A stretch of DNA of 19,092 nt from an uncultured Ruminococcus sp. (GCF_937915125.1 NZ_CALDMP010000099.1:1-19092); one strand, 5' to 3'; shown: positions 1-7,074, counted from the first letter of the stretch. Program-made: numbers and translations. Notes: generated by a model from the letters alone, not told the origin.

Positions 1-525
1 ATTACACTTCTGGTTGCGTTGATGTTTTTTAGTGGTGAGTTTTACGGATTGAGGATAAAGAAAAAATTTGTTACTGCCTGCAAATCTGTACTGGAAAATC
101 GGGAAGATTTTATTGCTGCCTGTAAGCAGGTTCGGAATATTCTTTCAGACTGTACAGCTTTTGAGAAACAGGTCACAGAACTGTACGCTCAGCATGATGA
201 CATCACCAAAACCATGCAGGAATATATCAGAAGAAACGCCACAAAACCACAGAGGCAGGATGAGTACAACGAGCAATACGAAAAGTATGAGCAGAAATCA
301 TATGAAATAAAAAAGGACATTTCAGCCGTACAGGCAAAAATTGCCCGCCGGCTGTCACGAAAAGAACTGCTTGACGCAATGATGCGTGAACTGGAAACTG
401 CCGACCTCACATTACCGCAGTTTGATGAAAAGCTGTGGCGGATTATGGTGGAAAATGTGACTGCAGGGCTGGACGGCGAAATGCTGTTTAAGTTCCGCAA
501 CGGAATTGAAGTAACAGTGAAATAG
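1..525 (+). CDS. Large serine recombinase, C-terminal part (5' end outside window or decayed)
   Basis: The frame is open from base 1 to the stop at 523-525. The residues resemble the C-terminal part of TnpX/resolvase-type large serine recombinases: a lysine- and glutamate-rich coiled-coil stretch (bases about 180-360), then LTLPQFDEKLWRIMVENVTA and a final KFRNGIEVTVK, matching the usual 'F...LW..LV..V.V....I.F.FK.G' ending of the family. The catalytic serine domain is not present, so the gene starts left of the window or is a relic. The first 20 or so residues do not look clearly recombinase-like, so an upstream rearrangement or frameshift cannot be excluded. Such enzymes insert and excise mobile elements by site-specific recombination. 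A terminator follows directly. The last 71 bases reappear at 6549-6619 as part of a 136-bp duplication. Family assignment is fairly sure; intactness is not. Confidence 0.7.
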   Translation: MTLLVALMFFSGEFYGLRIKKKFVTACKSVLENREDFIAACKQVRNILSDCTAFEKQVTELYAQHDDITKTMQEYIRRNATKPQRQDEYNEQYEKYEQKSYEIKKDISAVQAKIARRLSRKELLDAMMRELETADLTLPQFDEKLWRIMVENVTAGLDGEMLFKFRNGIEVTVK

Positions 526-590
526 ATATGACGACACCCCACTGGGCTGGCAGACTGGATTATGGTCTGCTTGCCTGTTGGGGTGTTTTT
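455..590 (+). repeat. 136-bp direct repeat, left copy
   Basis: This copy spans the last 71 bases of the recombinase gene plus its terminator. It matches 6549-6684 over 136 bases without gaps and with three substitutions that I can count, two in the terminator loop and one in its right arm. The two copies have the same orientation and start points 6,094 bp apart. They enclose the second recombinase remnant, the regulator and the pectate lyase. The left copy belongs to a longer recombinase reading frame; the right copy has only the tail end. Confidence 0.9.
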
Positions 591-592
591 TT
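534..592 (+). terminator. Rho-independent terminator after recombinase
   Basis: ACACCCCA (534-541) pairs with TGGGGTGT (579-586), followed by a run of T. Inside the loop GCAGAC and GTCTGC form a second stem. It lies 8 bases after the recombinase stop and is copied at 6628-6684. Confidence 0.75.
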
Positions 593-635
593 CTTCAAGT
601 AAATGCAACCACAATGCAAAAATATGAACCATTTT

Positions 636-648
636 AACGATAATCGTT
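636..648. repeat. 13-bp palindrome AACGATAATCGTT
   Basis: Perfect odd palindrome (AACGAT, A, ATCGTT) 46 bp past the left 136-bp repeat. The same half-sites, AACGATA and TATCGTT, occur 50 bp past the right copy (6734-6756) but spread apart by 9 bp. Role unknown; a protein binding site or a recombination site is possible. Confidence 0.5.
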
Positions 649-741
649 TTCTTGTTAGTAGTAATATTACACTTTAACTTGAAAATCAATAGCTTTTTGA
701 TAATTTCTCTACCTAACCACTTTTATTTGTTTTTATCCTGA

Positions 742-1163
742 ATCTTTCAAGAAATCACCAACAAGAACGAGATACTCCGAAATCTCCGGGAATCCATTGT
801 TCTTGCATCTGATATGACAGAGTTGAAATCAAAACGTGATGCCGCAAATAACGAGGTGCTGTTCTTGGCGGACATTGTCGAGAAGCTGATCGCTGGGAAC
901 GCCCGTATCCCACGGATCAGAAGGAGTACAATAAAAAGTACAAAACTGCGATGGAGCGATATGAAGCCGCAAAAGCGTCTTACGACAGCATTATCGCTCA
1001 GATAGCCGAGGAACACAAGCGGATTCAGAGAACGAAAAGTTTCATTCAGAATGTTCAGAAACTGGGCGTGACCACCGAGTTCGATGAAACGCTCTGGGAG
1101 TTGCTGGTGGATAAGGTCGTTGTGTATGGGAAAAATGACATTCGGGTGGTGTTTAAGAAGTAA
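742..1163 (+). pseudogene. Large serine recombinase remnant, 5'-truncated and frameshifted
   Basis: A second recombinase C-terminus, different in sequence from the first. One frame (742 to about 912) reads EITNKNEILRNLRESI... and then ELKSKRDAANNEV, a coiled-coil segment. The frame then shifts near 905-915, and the continuation DQKEY...MERYEAAKASYD runs to the stop at 1161-1163, ending LWELLVDKVVVYGKNDIRVVFK, the typical family ending. Joining the two frames gives one continuous recombinase tail, so a single small indel broke it. A stop at 739-741 closes the frame upstream and no N-terminal domain is present, so the piece is truncated as well as frameshifted. It lies just inside the left 136-bp repeat. 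It is a decayed relic with no expected activity. A strong terminator follows. Confidence 0.75.
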
Positions 1164-1174
1164 GATAAAATGAT

Positions 1175-1229
1175 AGGGGCTGCTGGTATCGTGTGGTTGG
1201 CTTCCACATGGTATCAGCAGCCCCTTTTT
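1175..1229 (+). terminator. Rho-independent terminator after recombinase remnant
   Basis: AGGGGCTGCTG (1175-1185) pairs with CAGCAGCCCCT (1215-1225). GTGTGG and CCACAT pair further in, and TTTTT follows the right arm. It ends about 33 bp before the stop codon of the convergent regulator gene. The minus-strand side has a weaker T-rich tail, so it may also stop regulator transcripts. Confidence 0.8.
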
Positions 1230-1261
1230 CGTTTATATCGGTGTCAACAATTCAACACGTT

Positions 1262-3478
1262 TTAGTGTCCTTGGTCTTGCCTTTCCCGATACTCCGACGG
1301 TGTCACCCCCATCTGTGCCTTGAACTGGCGCATAAAATGTGTGGCGTGACGGTAGCCGCACTGCTCTGCGATCTCACCGATGCGCAGGTCAGTCGTGGTC
1401 AGCAGCGTGACCGCCTTTTCCATCCGTGCCTGCACCAGATCGTCGATAAAGCGGATGCCGAACTGCTTTTTGTAGAGCTTTTGCAGATAGCTGACGCTGA
1501 TGTTCATGCGCTCTGCCATGCCCGTCTGATTCCAGTCGAGCCCCGGATCACGGTGCAGCTCCTTGTGGAGCTTTCTGAGCAGGGAGAGGTCAATGGTTTT
1601 CGGCGCATCGGCGGACTGTGCGCCCTGCTCCAGCGCGGTGAGCATCTCATTCAGCTCCTCCTCCGTGCCATTCCCGATCTTGCCGCTTTGATAGAACAGC
1701 TCCGGCAGATAGGCAAGATCGGCAGTCTCCTGCATCTTCTTCATCATCACATCGAGCTTTGTGACGATATGCTCTGCCTGTGCATCGGCAGTTCCTTTTT
1801 GCTGCAATGGGAACACGGCCGCAAAGGTCTTTTCGCTGATGCGGGCGGCGGTCAGTGCCTTGCTGTCGAGCAGGCAGAGCGCCCCTGCCACCAGAAGCTC
1901 CGAACGCAGCATACTGTTCGATAGCGAGGCGCTTTTCTTTCCCTGCACGGCAAGCAAACGGCTGATCGTCAGGAGCAAAATGCCGAGCAGTTTTCCCGTA
2001 TTGTCATGCAGATACTGCAAAAGCCCCTTCCGGCTGAGAAGTCCAGTCATGGTATCATGCAGCGAAGTCTGTTCCACAATGGACTGGAGGTAGTCTGTAT
2101 ACATCTTCTTTTGCAGCGTCCGCAGGCCATTTGCGAAGGCATCGAGATAGGTGACAAGGAGCTGTGAGATGCGGAATCGGACACCGGGCGAAAAGGAGAT
2201 CACGCAATAGCCGTAATTTCGCAGGATATAATGCACCGGCAGCACATACAGCAGCATCGGTTCATGCGGTGTCATGAGCGCCGGAATCAGATGCTCCGTG
2301 AAAAAACGGACATGGCTCTGTGACGGCAGCGAAATGCGTTTGGACAATACCAGCTCCGCCTGTGCAGAATATCCCTCGCTGCGGTAGTCCTCCGGCGCCT
2401 GCACATCGCCAGCCCAATCTTCACACAGGCAGATGTCGAGCGTCTGAAACCCCGTGAGGATATGCGCCGTCCGGTCGGCGGCATCAATGAGATCGTCAAG
2501 GCTTTCAATATCCGACATTTTGGCGATATAATTGGTCGTGGTCTTCATTTCGTGTAATTCGGAATCCTCAAGCGTTTTTTTGACATACGCCTGCACCTGC
2601 AGGAACGTCCGGTCATCCGCTGCACGATCGACACAGCCGCAGCTTGCACCGCAGATCAGGTCAAGCGTTTCATTTGTCGGTGTGACCGTTTCGCCAAGGC
2701 GTGCAAGAAGTGCTTCTGCCGCTGTCCTTCCGAGCAGACGACTCTGTCCGCCGATTGTGGTAATGGTCGGGAAATGTGCCAGCGCCGCCAGATGCGCATC
2801 ATAGCCCGTGATGCGGATGTCATCCGGGATCTTCATCCCGCCGGCTTCGAGGGTATCGCAGAGGTTCGCCGCCATGACGTCATTCGCACAGACAACGGCA
2901 TCCGGCTTCCTGCGTTTCCCGGTAAGAATCTCCTCTCCGAGCTTCATTGCACTTTCTTTCCAGAAATCGCCGTAAACGATGTCCGTTTCTACACGAAACA
3001 GCTCTGCCGCTTCCATGAATCCTGCAATGCGCTCCTCCGAATCCGCATCGCCCTCGAATCCGGAAAGGCACAGGAGCCTGTGGCACCGGTGCTGCTCGAT
3101 CAGGTGCGCCGTCATGTCATAGAATACCCTTTTCTGCGGGATCTGTACGGTATCGAATCGGTAGGAGGTACCGCCTGTGTCGATGCAGGGTACGCCTATC
3201 TTGTGGATCCGATCTGCGATGCACTGTTTCAGTGCCGTTTTCTTGAATAGGTGCGATACGAAAATGATCCCGTCCAGCTTTACCGCTTCGATCAGAGTGA
3301 AGATATTCTCCTCCCCAGTGGTGTAGTCATTATGCGGAAAATGGTCATGGGCATTGGTCGTGTTCGTCATGACGAGCACATCATACCCATAGGATGCTGC
3401 TGTTTCATAGACCGCTTCGATCAGTTCTGTCTGCAAGGGATCAATGATCGCCGGAATGAGAATGCCGATCTGTTTCAT
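1262..3478 (-). CDS. Transcriptional regulator: sugar-binding sensor, degenerate GGDEF-like domain, AraC-type DNA-binding domain
   Basis: A 738-residue cytoplasmic regulator. Residues about 1-275 (start MKQIGILIPAIIDPLQTELI) look like the periplasmic-binding-protein-type sensor of LacI-family and XylR regulators, without the LacI N-terminal helix-turn-helix. A linker of about 190 residues follows. Residues about 470-600 resemble a GGDEF fold, starting HDTMTGLLSRKG (H474), but the signature position reads SEKTF (548-552), so diguanylate cyclase activity is not expected. Residues about 635-735 are an AraC-type domain with the second helix-turn-helix at 698-718 (LRIGEIAEQCGYRHATHF). The gene diverges from the pectate lyase, so a pectin-derived sugar as inducer and the lyase as target are reasonable inferences. 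It starts at ATG 3476-3478 below a perfect sigma-A promoter; the AAGGCGG ribosome site is only moderate. Confidence 0.88.
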   Translation of the reverse strand: MKQIGILIPAIIDPLQTELIEAVYETAASYGYDVLVMTNTTNAHDHFPHNDYTTGEENIFTLIEAVKLDGIIFVSHLFKKTALKQCIADRIHKIGVPCIDTGGTSYRFDTVQIPQKRVFYDMTAHLIEQHRCHRLLCLSGFEGDADSEERIAGFMEAAELFRVETDIVYGDFWKESAMKLGEEILTGKRRKPDAVVCANDVMAANLCDTLEAGGMKIPDDIRITGYDAHLAALAHFPTITTIGGQSRLLGRTAAEALLARLGETVTPTNETLDLICGASCGCVDRAADDRTFLQVQAYVKKTLEDSELHEMKTTTNYIAKMSDIESLDDLIDAADRTAHILTGFQTLDICLCEDWAGDVQAPEDYRSEGYSAQAELVLSKRISLPSQSHVRFFTEHLIPALMTPHEPMLLYVLPVHYILRNYGYCVISFSPGVRFRISQLLVTYLDAFANGLRTLQKKMYTDYLQSIVEQTSLHDTMTGLLSRKGLLQYLHDNTGKLLGILLLTISRLLAVQGKKSASLSNSMLRSELLVAGALCLLDSKALTAARISEKTFAAVFPLQQKGTADAQAEHIVTKLDVMMKKMQETADLAYLPELFYQSGKIGNGTEEELNEMLTALEQGAQSADAPKTIDLSLLRKLHKELHRDPGLDWNQTGMAERMNISVSYLQKLYKKQFGIRFIDDLVQARMEKAVTLLTTTDLRIGEIAEQCGYRHATHFMRQFKAQMGVTPSEYRERQDQGH

Positions 3479-3498
3479 ATAGTCACCGCCTTTTCCTC

Positions 3499-3527
3499 AT
3501 TATAACAGCTTCTGCACCGCCTGTCAA
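3499..3527 (-). promoter_or_regulatory. Consensus sigma-A promoter for the regulator gene
   Basis: Read on the minus strand: TTGACA (3527-3522), a 17-bp spacer and TATAAT (3504-3499), matching the bacterial consensus at every position. Transcription should start near 3492, only about 14 bp before the ATG, giving a very short leader. Confidence 0.85.
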
Positions 3528-3533
3528 CCATCT

Positions 3534-3566
3534 TTGCGGAAAATGGTAGTAAAATTGCGGAATATG
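3534..3566 (+). promoter_or_regulatory. Two direct repeats 21 bp apart, candidate AraC-type operator
   Basis: TTGCGGAAAATG (3534-3545) and TTGCGGAATATG (3555-3566) differ at one base and start exactly 21 bp apart, two helical turns. AraC-family proteins typically bind tandem sites on one face of the helix with this spacing. The second site ends 3 bp before the proposed -35 of the pectate lyase; the first lies 7 bp upstream of the regulator's own -35. Binding could activate the lyase and tune the regulator. Sequence pattern seen; binding inferred. Confidence 0.55.
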
Positions 3567-3569
3567 TGA

Positions 3570-3598
3570 TTGCTTTGCAATGGAAACTGTGCTATCAT
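3570..3598 (+). promoter_or_regulatory. Candidate promoter of the pectate lyase gene
   Basis: TTGCTT (3570-3575), 17 bp, TATCAT (3593-3598). Both boxes depart from consensus, as expected of a promoter that needs an activator. It lies directly downstream of the paired direct repeats. The -35 overlaps a small palindrome, ATTGC-TTT-GCAAT (3569-3581). Confidence 0.45.
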
Positions 3599-3654
3599 AG
3601 ATACAACAGGTAACGTAAATATGAACGATCACATTTCAGACAGGAGGAATTGAT

Positions 3655-6450
3655 ATGAAACATCATAAACTGACGGCTCTGCTTGCGGCGCTCACAATGG
3701 CAGTCTCCGTAATGCCGAGCATCCCGGCAATGCAGGTCACAGCGGCAGGTGCGGACACATTCAGCTACCCAGTGCAGGAATTCCGCTTCGGCATCGGTGA
3801 CACGAACCGCAGCATCACCGTTTCCGGCACAAACAGCGGCGACTATGTCAGCTCTGCGGAATTTCTCGGAAACCGTACGCAGAAGTGGTATCTAAACTAC
3901 ATTGCAAGCGGCGTGTACGAGATCGTGAACTCCCAGACTGGCTATGTTCTGACGAATGAAGGCGGTCTTGCAGTGACTTCACCTGACACAGACGGTGCAA
4001 ACCAGCGCTGGCAGATCACGGCGGTATCACAGGACTTTGAGGGCAATGATCTCTACTACAAGATCGTCAGCAATGCCGACAGCACATCAGCACTCACCTT
4101 CGATACCGAAAGCAATTCCTTTTCGGTGGACAGCTACACGGGCGCTCTGTACCAGACTTACAAGCTGAATCTGGACGGTCTGGAGGGATTTGCCGGAAAC
4201 TGTTTGGTGAACGGCAAGGAGAAGGCCGGAACGATCGGCGGTCTGCTCGGTGAGACAGTGTTCTGCGATACGGTGGAAAAAGCGGTCGCAGCGCTCGACA
4301 GCACGGAGCCGAAAACCGTTGTTGTCACCGCAAATCTGAACTTTGTGAACCAGGGCAAGGATAAGCAACGGATCCGTGATGACAAAACGCTTGTCGGTTC
4401 ATATAAAGCGAACACGATCACAGACTGCCTGCTTCGCAATGATGATTTCTGGGGCAAGGACGACCGCCCGTCGCAGAATATCGTGATCCGTAATATGACA
4501 TTCCGTGGGGAGTATCTGAACAGTGACGGCTCCGGAAATCTTCTTCTGCAATTCTACGGTGTGCGCAACCTCTGGCTCGACCACAACAGCTTCAGTGCTT
4601 CCTTCGCACAGAACAGAGATCATGAGGTCGGAAAATTCGTCTGGATCAACACGCCTTCCGAGGGTTGGTCGGACGGTAAGTACAACGGCTATAATCCAGA
4701 CTACATCACCGCCTCCTATAACAATTTCCTGAACCGCTACTGGACATTTGCGTTTGGCTCCCAAAACAAGGACACCTCCCGTCTGCACACCACGCTCATG
4801 TTCAACAAATGGGAGCAGTGTTCCAGACGCTGCCCGCAGTATTCCAACGGCTATGACCACAATTACAACAACTATCACACTGTGACGAACGGCTCAAATC
4901 CCAACAAGTCCTCGCAGGTCATCGGCGGTGAGGGGTCGAGAGTCATCAATGAGAACTGCCGCTTTGAAGGCTATACCGGCAATGAGCTTGACCCGGACAG
5001 AAACTCCTGCATTTCCTTTACGGATAAGGGCTCTTATACCGCAGGCAACCCTTCCGGAGCAGTTTCACCCATCAACTTCACCAACCATAAGAGCGATACC
5101 TGGAAGGTCACGGACTGCTACGGCTATCATCTGGTTTCTGCCTATAATACGAACAATACCGACATCAAGGCGTTCTGCAATGCCTATTCCGGTGCGTGGA
5201 ATGCGTACAGCAAGATCCACTACATCACCGACGAGGAATGCGAGAACTACGTCAGCACTTCTTATGAACCGCCTCATCTGAAAGAGATCGAGGTCGGCGG
5301 CGCACCGGTCGGAAACCGTGAGGGTGCAGTTCTGGACGAGGGCGCACTCTACATGATCAAGAATGTGAACAGCGGACTGTATCTTGATGTGGATGGCGCA
5401 AAAGCAGAAAACGGTACAAACGTGCAGCAGTGGGGTGCAACTGAACCCGGCACACAGAACACCTTCAGAGTCATTTCCGCAGGTGACGGCTACTATTATC
5501 TGGTCAGCCAGGTCGGTGACAAGGCGACCTATTTCCTCGAAGTCGCAGACAACAGTCTGGAGAACGGCGCCAATGTGGGACTTTGGAGCGAGACCGGCGT
5601 AGACTGCCAGAAGATCAAATTCTATGAAGTTTCCGACGGCACCTATATGCTCCTCACGAAGCAGACCGGCGACAAGAAATGCCTCGGTGTGCAGGCGGCA
5701 AGCAAGGAAGTCGGCGCCAATATCGTGCAGTGGCAGACAACGATCAGCGATACCTCCCAGCACTGGACGCTCGAAAAGGTCGAGAACGAAGGCTGTGCAA
5801 TGGATACCTCCAAGACCTATATGTTCGAGAATGTGAACAGCGGTCTGTTTATGGACGTGGCATACGCAGGCACAGAGGACGGCACGAATGTATGGCAGTG
5901 GCGCGGAGACACGGAGAATCCCGGTACGAACAATACCTTCACTCTGAAACAGTTCGGTACTTCTCATATGTACTACATCATGAGCTGTCTTGGTGACTAC
6001 TGCCTGAAAGCAGAAAACGGCGATAACGGCGGCAATATCTTCCTGACACCGTATAGCACGAAGGACAGCTCGATGCTTTTCAAGTTCGTGAAGAATCCTG
6101 ACGGCAGCTACAATATCCTCACGCACGCATCCCGTGACAACTGCCTTGTGGAGATCGCCAATGCCGGAACTGGTAACAGAGACAATGTGGCACAGTGGGA
6201 AGCAAACGGCAACAATTGCCAGAAATGGGATCTGGTCGAGGTCACGATCGAGGAGCCGGAGGTCGCCTGTGATGTGAACATGGACGGTTCCTTCAATGTG
6301 GCTGATGTCGTGCTTCTTCAGAAGTGGCTGCTGGCAGTGCCGGATACACATCTTCCCAACTGGAAGGCCGCAGATCTTTATGAGGATGATAAACTCAATG
6401 TGTTTGATCTTTGCCTAATGAAGCGGGCATTGCTGAATCAGACAGCATAA
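3655..6450 (+). CDS. Secreted cellulosomal pectate lyase (PL1) with three ricin-type lectin modules and a dockerin
   Basis: A 931-residue secreted enzyme expected to cleave polygalacturonate by beta-elimination. Residues 1-31 form a signal peptide (KHHK, hydrophobic core, VTAA). Residues about 35-180 look like a beta-trefoil lectin module, with QKW, QRW and QTY motifs. Residues about 185-555 are the PL1 beta-helix: LWLDH (306-310, usually VWIDH), NPDYITASYNNF around D349, and RCPQYSNGYDHNYNNYH from R392. The first arginine of RxPxxR, the usual catalytic base, is kept (R392), but the second is serine (S397). Two ricin-type modules (CBM13-like) follow at about 563-710 and 718-867. Residues about 871-931 are a type I dockerin with loops DVNMDGSFNVADVV and DLYEDDKLNVFDLC, which should tether the enzyme to a scaffoldin. 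AGGAGG at 3642-3647 sets the start. No terminator of its own is evident. Confidence 0.92.
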   Translation: MKHHKLTALLAALTMAVSVMPSIPAMQVTAAGADTFSYPVQEFRFGIGDTNRSITVSGTNSGDYVSSAEFLGNRTQKWYLNYIASGVYEIVNSQTGYVLTNEGGLAVTSPDTDGANQRWQITAVSQDFEGNDLYYKIVSNADSTSALTFDTESNSFSVDSYTGALYQTYKLNLDGLEGFAGNCLVNGKEKAGTIGGLLGETVFCDTVEKAVAALDSTEPKTVVVTANLNFVNQGKDKQRIRDDKTLVGSYKANTITDCLLRNDDFWGKDDRPSQNIVIRNMTFRGEYLNSDGSGNLLLQFYGVRNLWLDHNSFSASFAQNRDHEVGKFVWINTPSEGWSDGKYNGYNPDYITASYNNFLNRYWTFAFGSQNKDTSRLHTTLMFNKWEQCSRRCPQYSNGYDHNYNNYHTVTNGSNPNKSSQVIGGEGSRVINENCRFEGYTGNELDPDRNSCISFTDKGSYTAGNPSGAVSPINFTNHKSDTWKVTDCYGYHLVSAYNTNNTDIKAFCNAYSGAWNAYSKIHYITDEECENYVSTSYEPPHLKEIEVGGAPVGNREGAVLDEGALYMIKNVNSGLYLDVDGAKAENGTNVQQWGATEPGTQNTFRVISAGDGYYYLVSQVGDKATYFLEVADNSLENGANVGLWSETGVDCQKIKFYEVSDGTYMLLTKQTGDKKCLGVQAASKEVGANIVQWQTTISDTSQHWTLEKVENEGCAMDTSKTYMFENVNSGLFMDVAYAGTEDGTNVWQWRGDTENPGTNNTFTLKQFGTSHMYYIMSCLGDYCLKAENGDNGGNIFLTPYSTKDSSMLFKFVKNPDGSYNILTHASRDNCLVEIANAGTGNRDNVAQWEANGNNCQKWDLVEVTIEEPEVACDVNMDGSFNVADVVLLQKWLLAVPDTHLPNWKAADLYEDDKLNVFDLCLMKRALLNQTA

Positions 6451-6548
6451 ACGCATATCTCGGTATCCGCACCTTCACCGAATGGATATGATCTTATAGG
6501 GTATTCCTTTTTGGGACAGATCAGAAACACCGTACTCAAGGGTAAAAG

Positions 6549-6684
6549 ATGTGACTGCAGGGCTGGACGGCGAAATGCTGTTTAAGTTCCGCAACGGAAT
6601 TGAAGTAACAGTGAAATAGATATGACGACACCCCACTGGGCTGGCTGACTGTATTATGGTCTGCTTGCCTGGTGGGGTGTTTTT
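6549..6684 (+). repeat. 136-bp direct repeat, right copy
   Basis: Nearly identical to 455-590, same orientation. It encodes only the last 22 recombinase residues and the stop, then the terminator. The match starts abruptly at 6549, 99 bp after the pectate lyase stop, with nothing recombinase-like before it, so this is a cut-off gene end and not a decayed full gene. Beyond 6684 a weaker resemblance to the left side continues (AAATGCACCC at 6698 against AAATGCAACC at 601, then AACGATA at 6734 and 636). Confidence 0.9.
6628..6684 (+). terminator. Rho-independent terminator, probably serving the pectate lyase
   Basis: ACACCCCAC (6628-6636) pairs perfectly with GTGGGGTGT (6672-6680), then TTTT. 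It is the duplicated recombinase terminator. Being the first good hairpin after the pectate lyase, it may have been taken over to end that transcript. Confidence 0.7.
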
Positions 6685-6750
6685 ATGCCATTTTTGCAAA
6701 TGCACCCTTTTTTTCACGGAAATTCAATAAAAAAACGATAGGTAGGAGTT

Positions 6751-6828
6751 ATCGTTTCGGAATTGAATTTTGCACCCCCTATCGTTTCAGAATTACTGCA
6801 CATATCCGACCAATCGTTTCGGAATTGA
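6751..6828 (+). repeat. Three short direct repeats, ATCGTTTCGGAATTGA type
   Basis: Copies start at 6751, 6781 and 6813. The first and third are identical over 16 bp; the second reads ATCGTTTCAGAATTAC. Start-to-start spacings are 30 and 32 bp, about three helical turns. The first copy overlaps the right half of the inverted pair AACGATA (6734-6740) and TATCGTT (6750-6756). The pattern suggests clustered protein binding sites. Too few and too short to be called a CRISPR array. Confidence 0.65.
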
Positions 6829-6868
6829 GAGCAAATACCGTAACAGCGTTGTTTGGGCAAAAATAAAT

Positions 6869-6899
6869 GCACCCTAATTTTGTATCAAAATTAGAGTGC
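6869..6899. repeat. 31-bp inverted repeat with 14-bp arms
   Basis: GCACCCTAATTTTG (6869-6882) and CAAAATTAGAGTGC (6886-6899) are inverted copies with one mismatch around a 3-bp centre, TAT. No T-run follows, so it is not a standard terminator. It could be a binding site or the end of a mobile element. It begins inside the second AAATGCACCCT. Confidence 0.6.
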
Positions 6900-7041
6900 T
6901 AATATGGTGGACGAAACGCAACACAAAGCGAACCGGTTTACATATTTGTTACACCGTTTATTATAGCCTTATCTTTGCGATATAACACTAAAACTGAGTA
7001 ATATATATTTTATCATATATTTTGTTGATTGTCAAGTGAAA

Positions 7042-7074
7042 AGTAGACTGTCATATTCGGATGTCTGCTTTTTT
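7042..7074 (+). terminator. Weak candidate terminator
   Basis: AGTAGAC (7042-7048) pairs with GTCTGCT (7063-7069) with one G-U pair, followed by TTTTTT. The stem is short. It would insulate the downstream operon from transcription arriving from the left. Confidence 0.35.

Noticed and set aside
5065..6351. Long minus-strand open frame of 428 codons opposite the pectate lyase
   Set aside because: Shadow of the lyase codon pattern; no recognisable domains, and the plus-strand gene has clear signal peptide, catalytic and dockerin motifs.
6454..6490. Inverted repeat CATATC/GATATG as pectate lyase terminator
   Set aside because: Short arms, long loop and no T-run directly after; the copied recombinase terminator at 6628-6684 is far better.
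6751..6828. Possible CRISPR array
   Set aside because: Only three 16-bp units with spacers of 14-16 bp, one of them degenerate, and no cas genes.
6672..6866. Open frame of 64 codons across the short repeats
   Set aside because: It starts inside the copied terminator, translates repeats, has no good ribosome site and no protein-like pattern.
6894..6902. GAGTGCTAA, the right half of a CIRCE heat-shock operator
   Set aside because: The left half TTAGCACTC is absent at the required distance and no chaperone gene follows.
6937..6964. Promoter-like TTTACA-16-TATTAT
   Set aside because: Weak boxes with no gene directly downstream and a candidate terminator before the real operon promoter.
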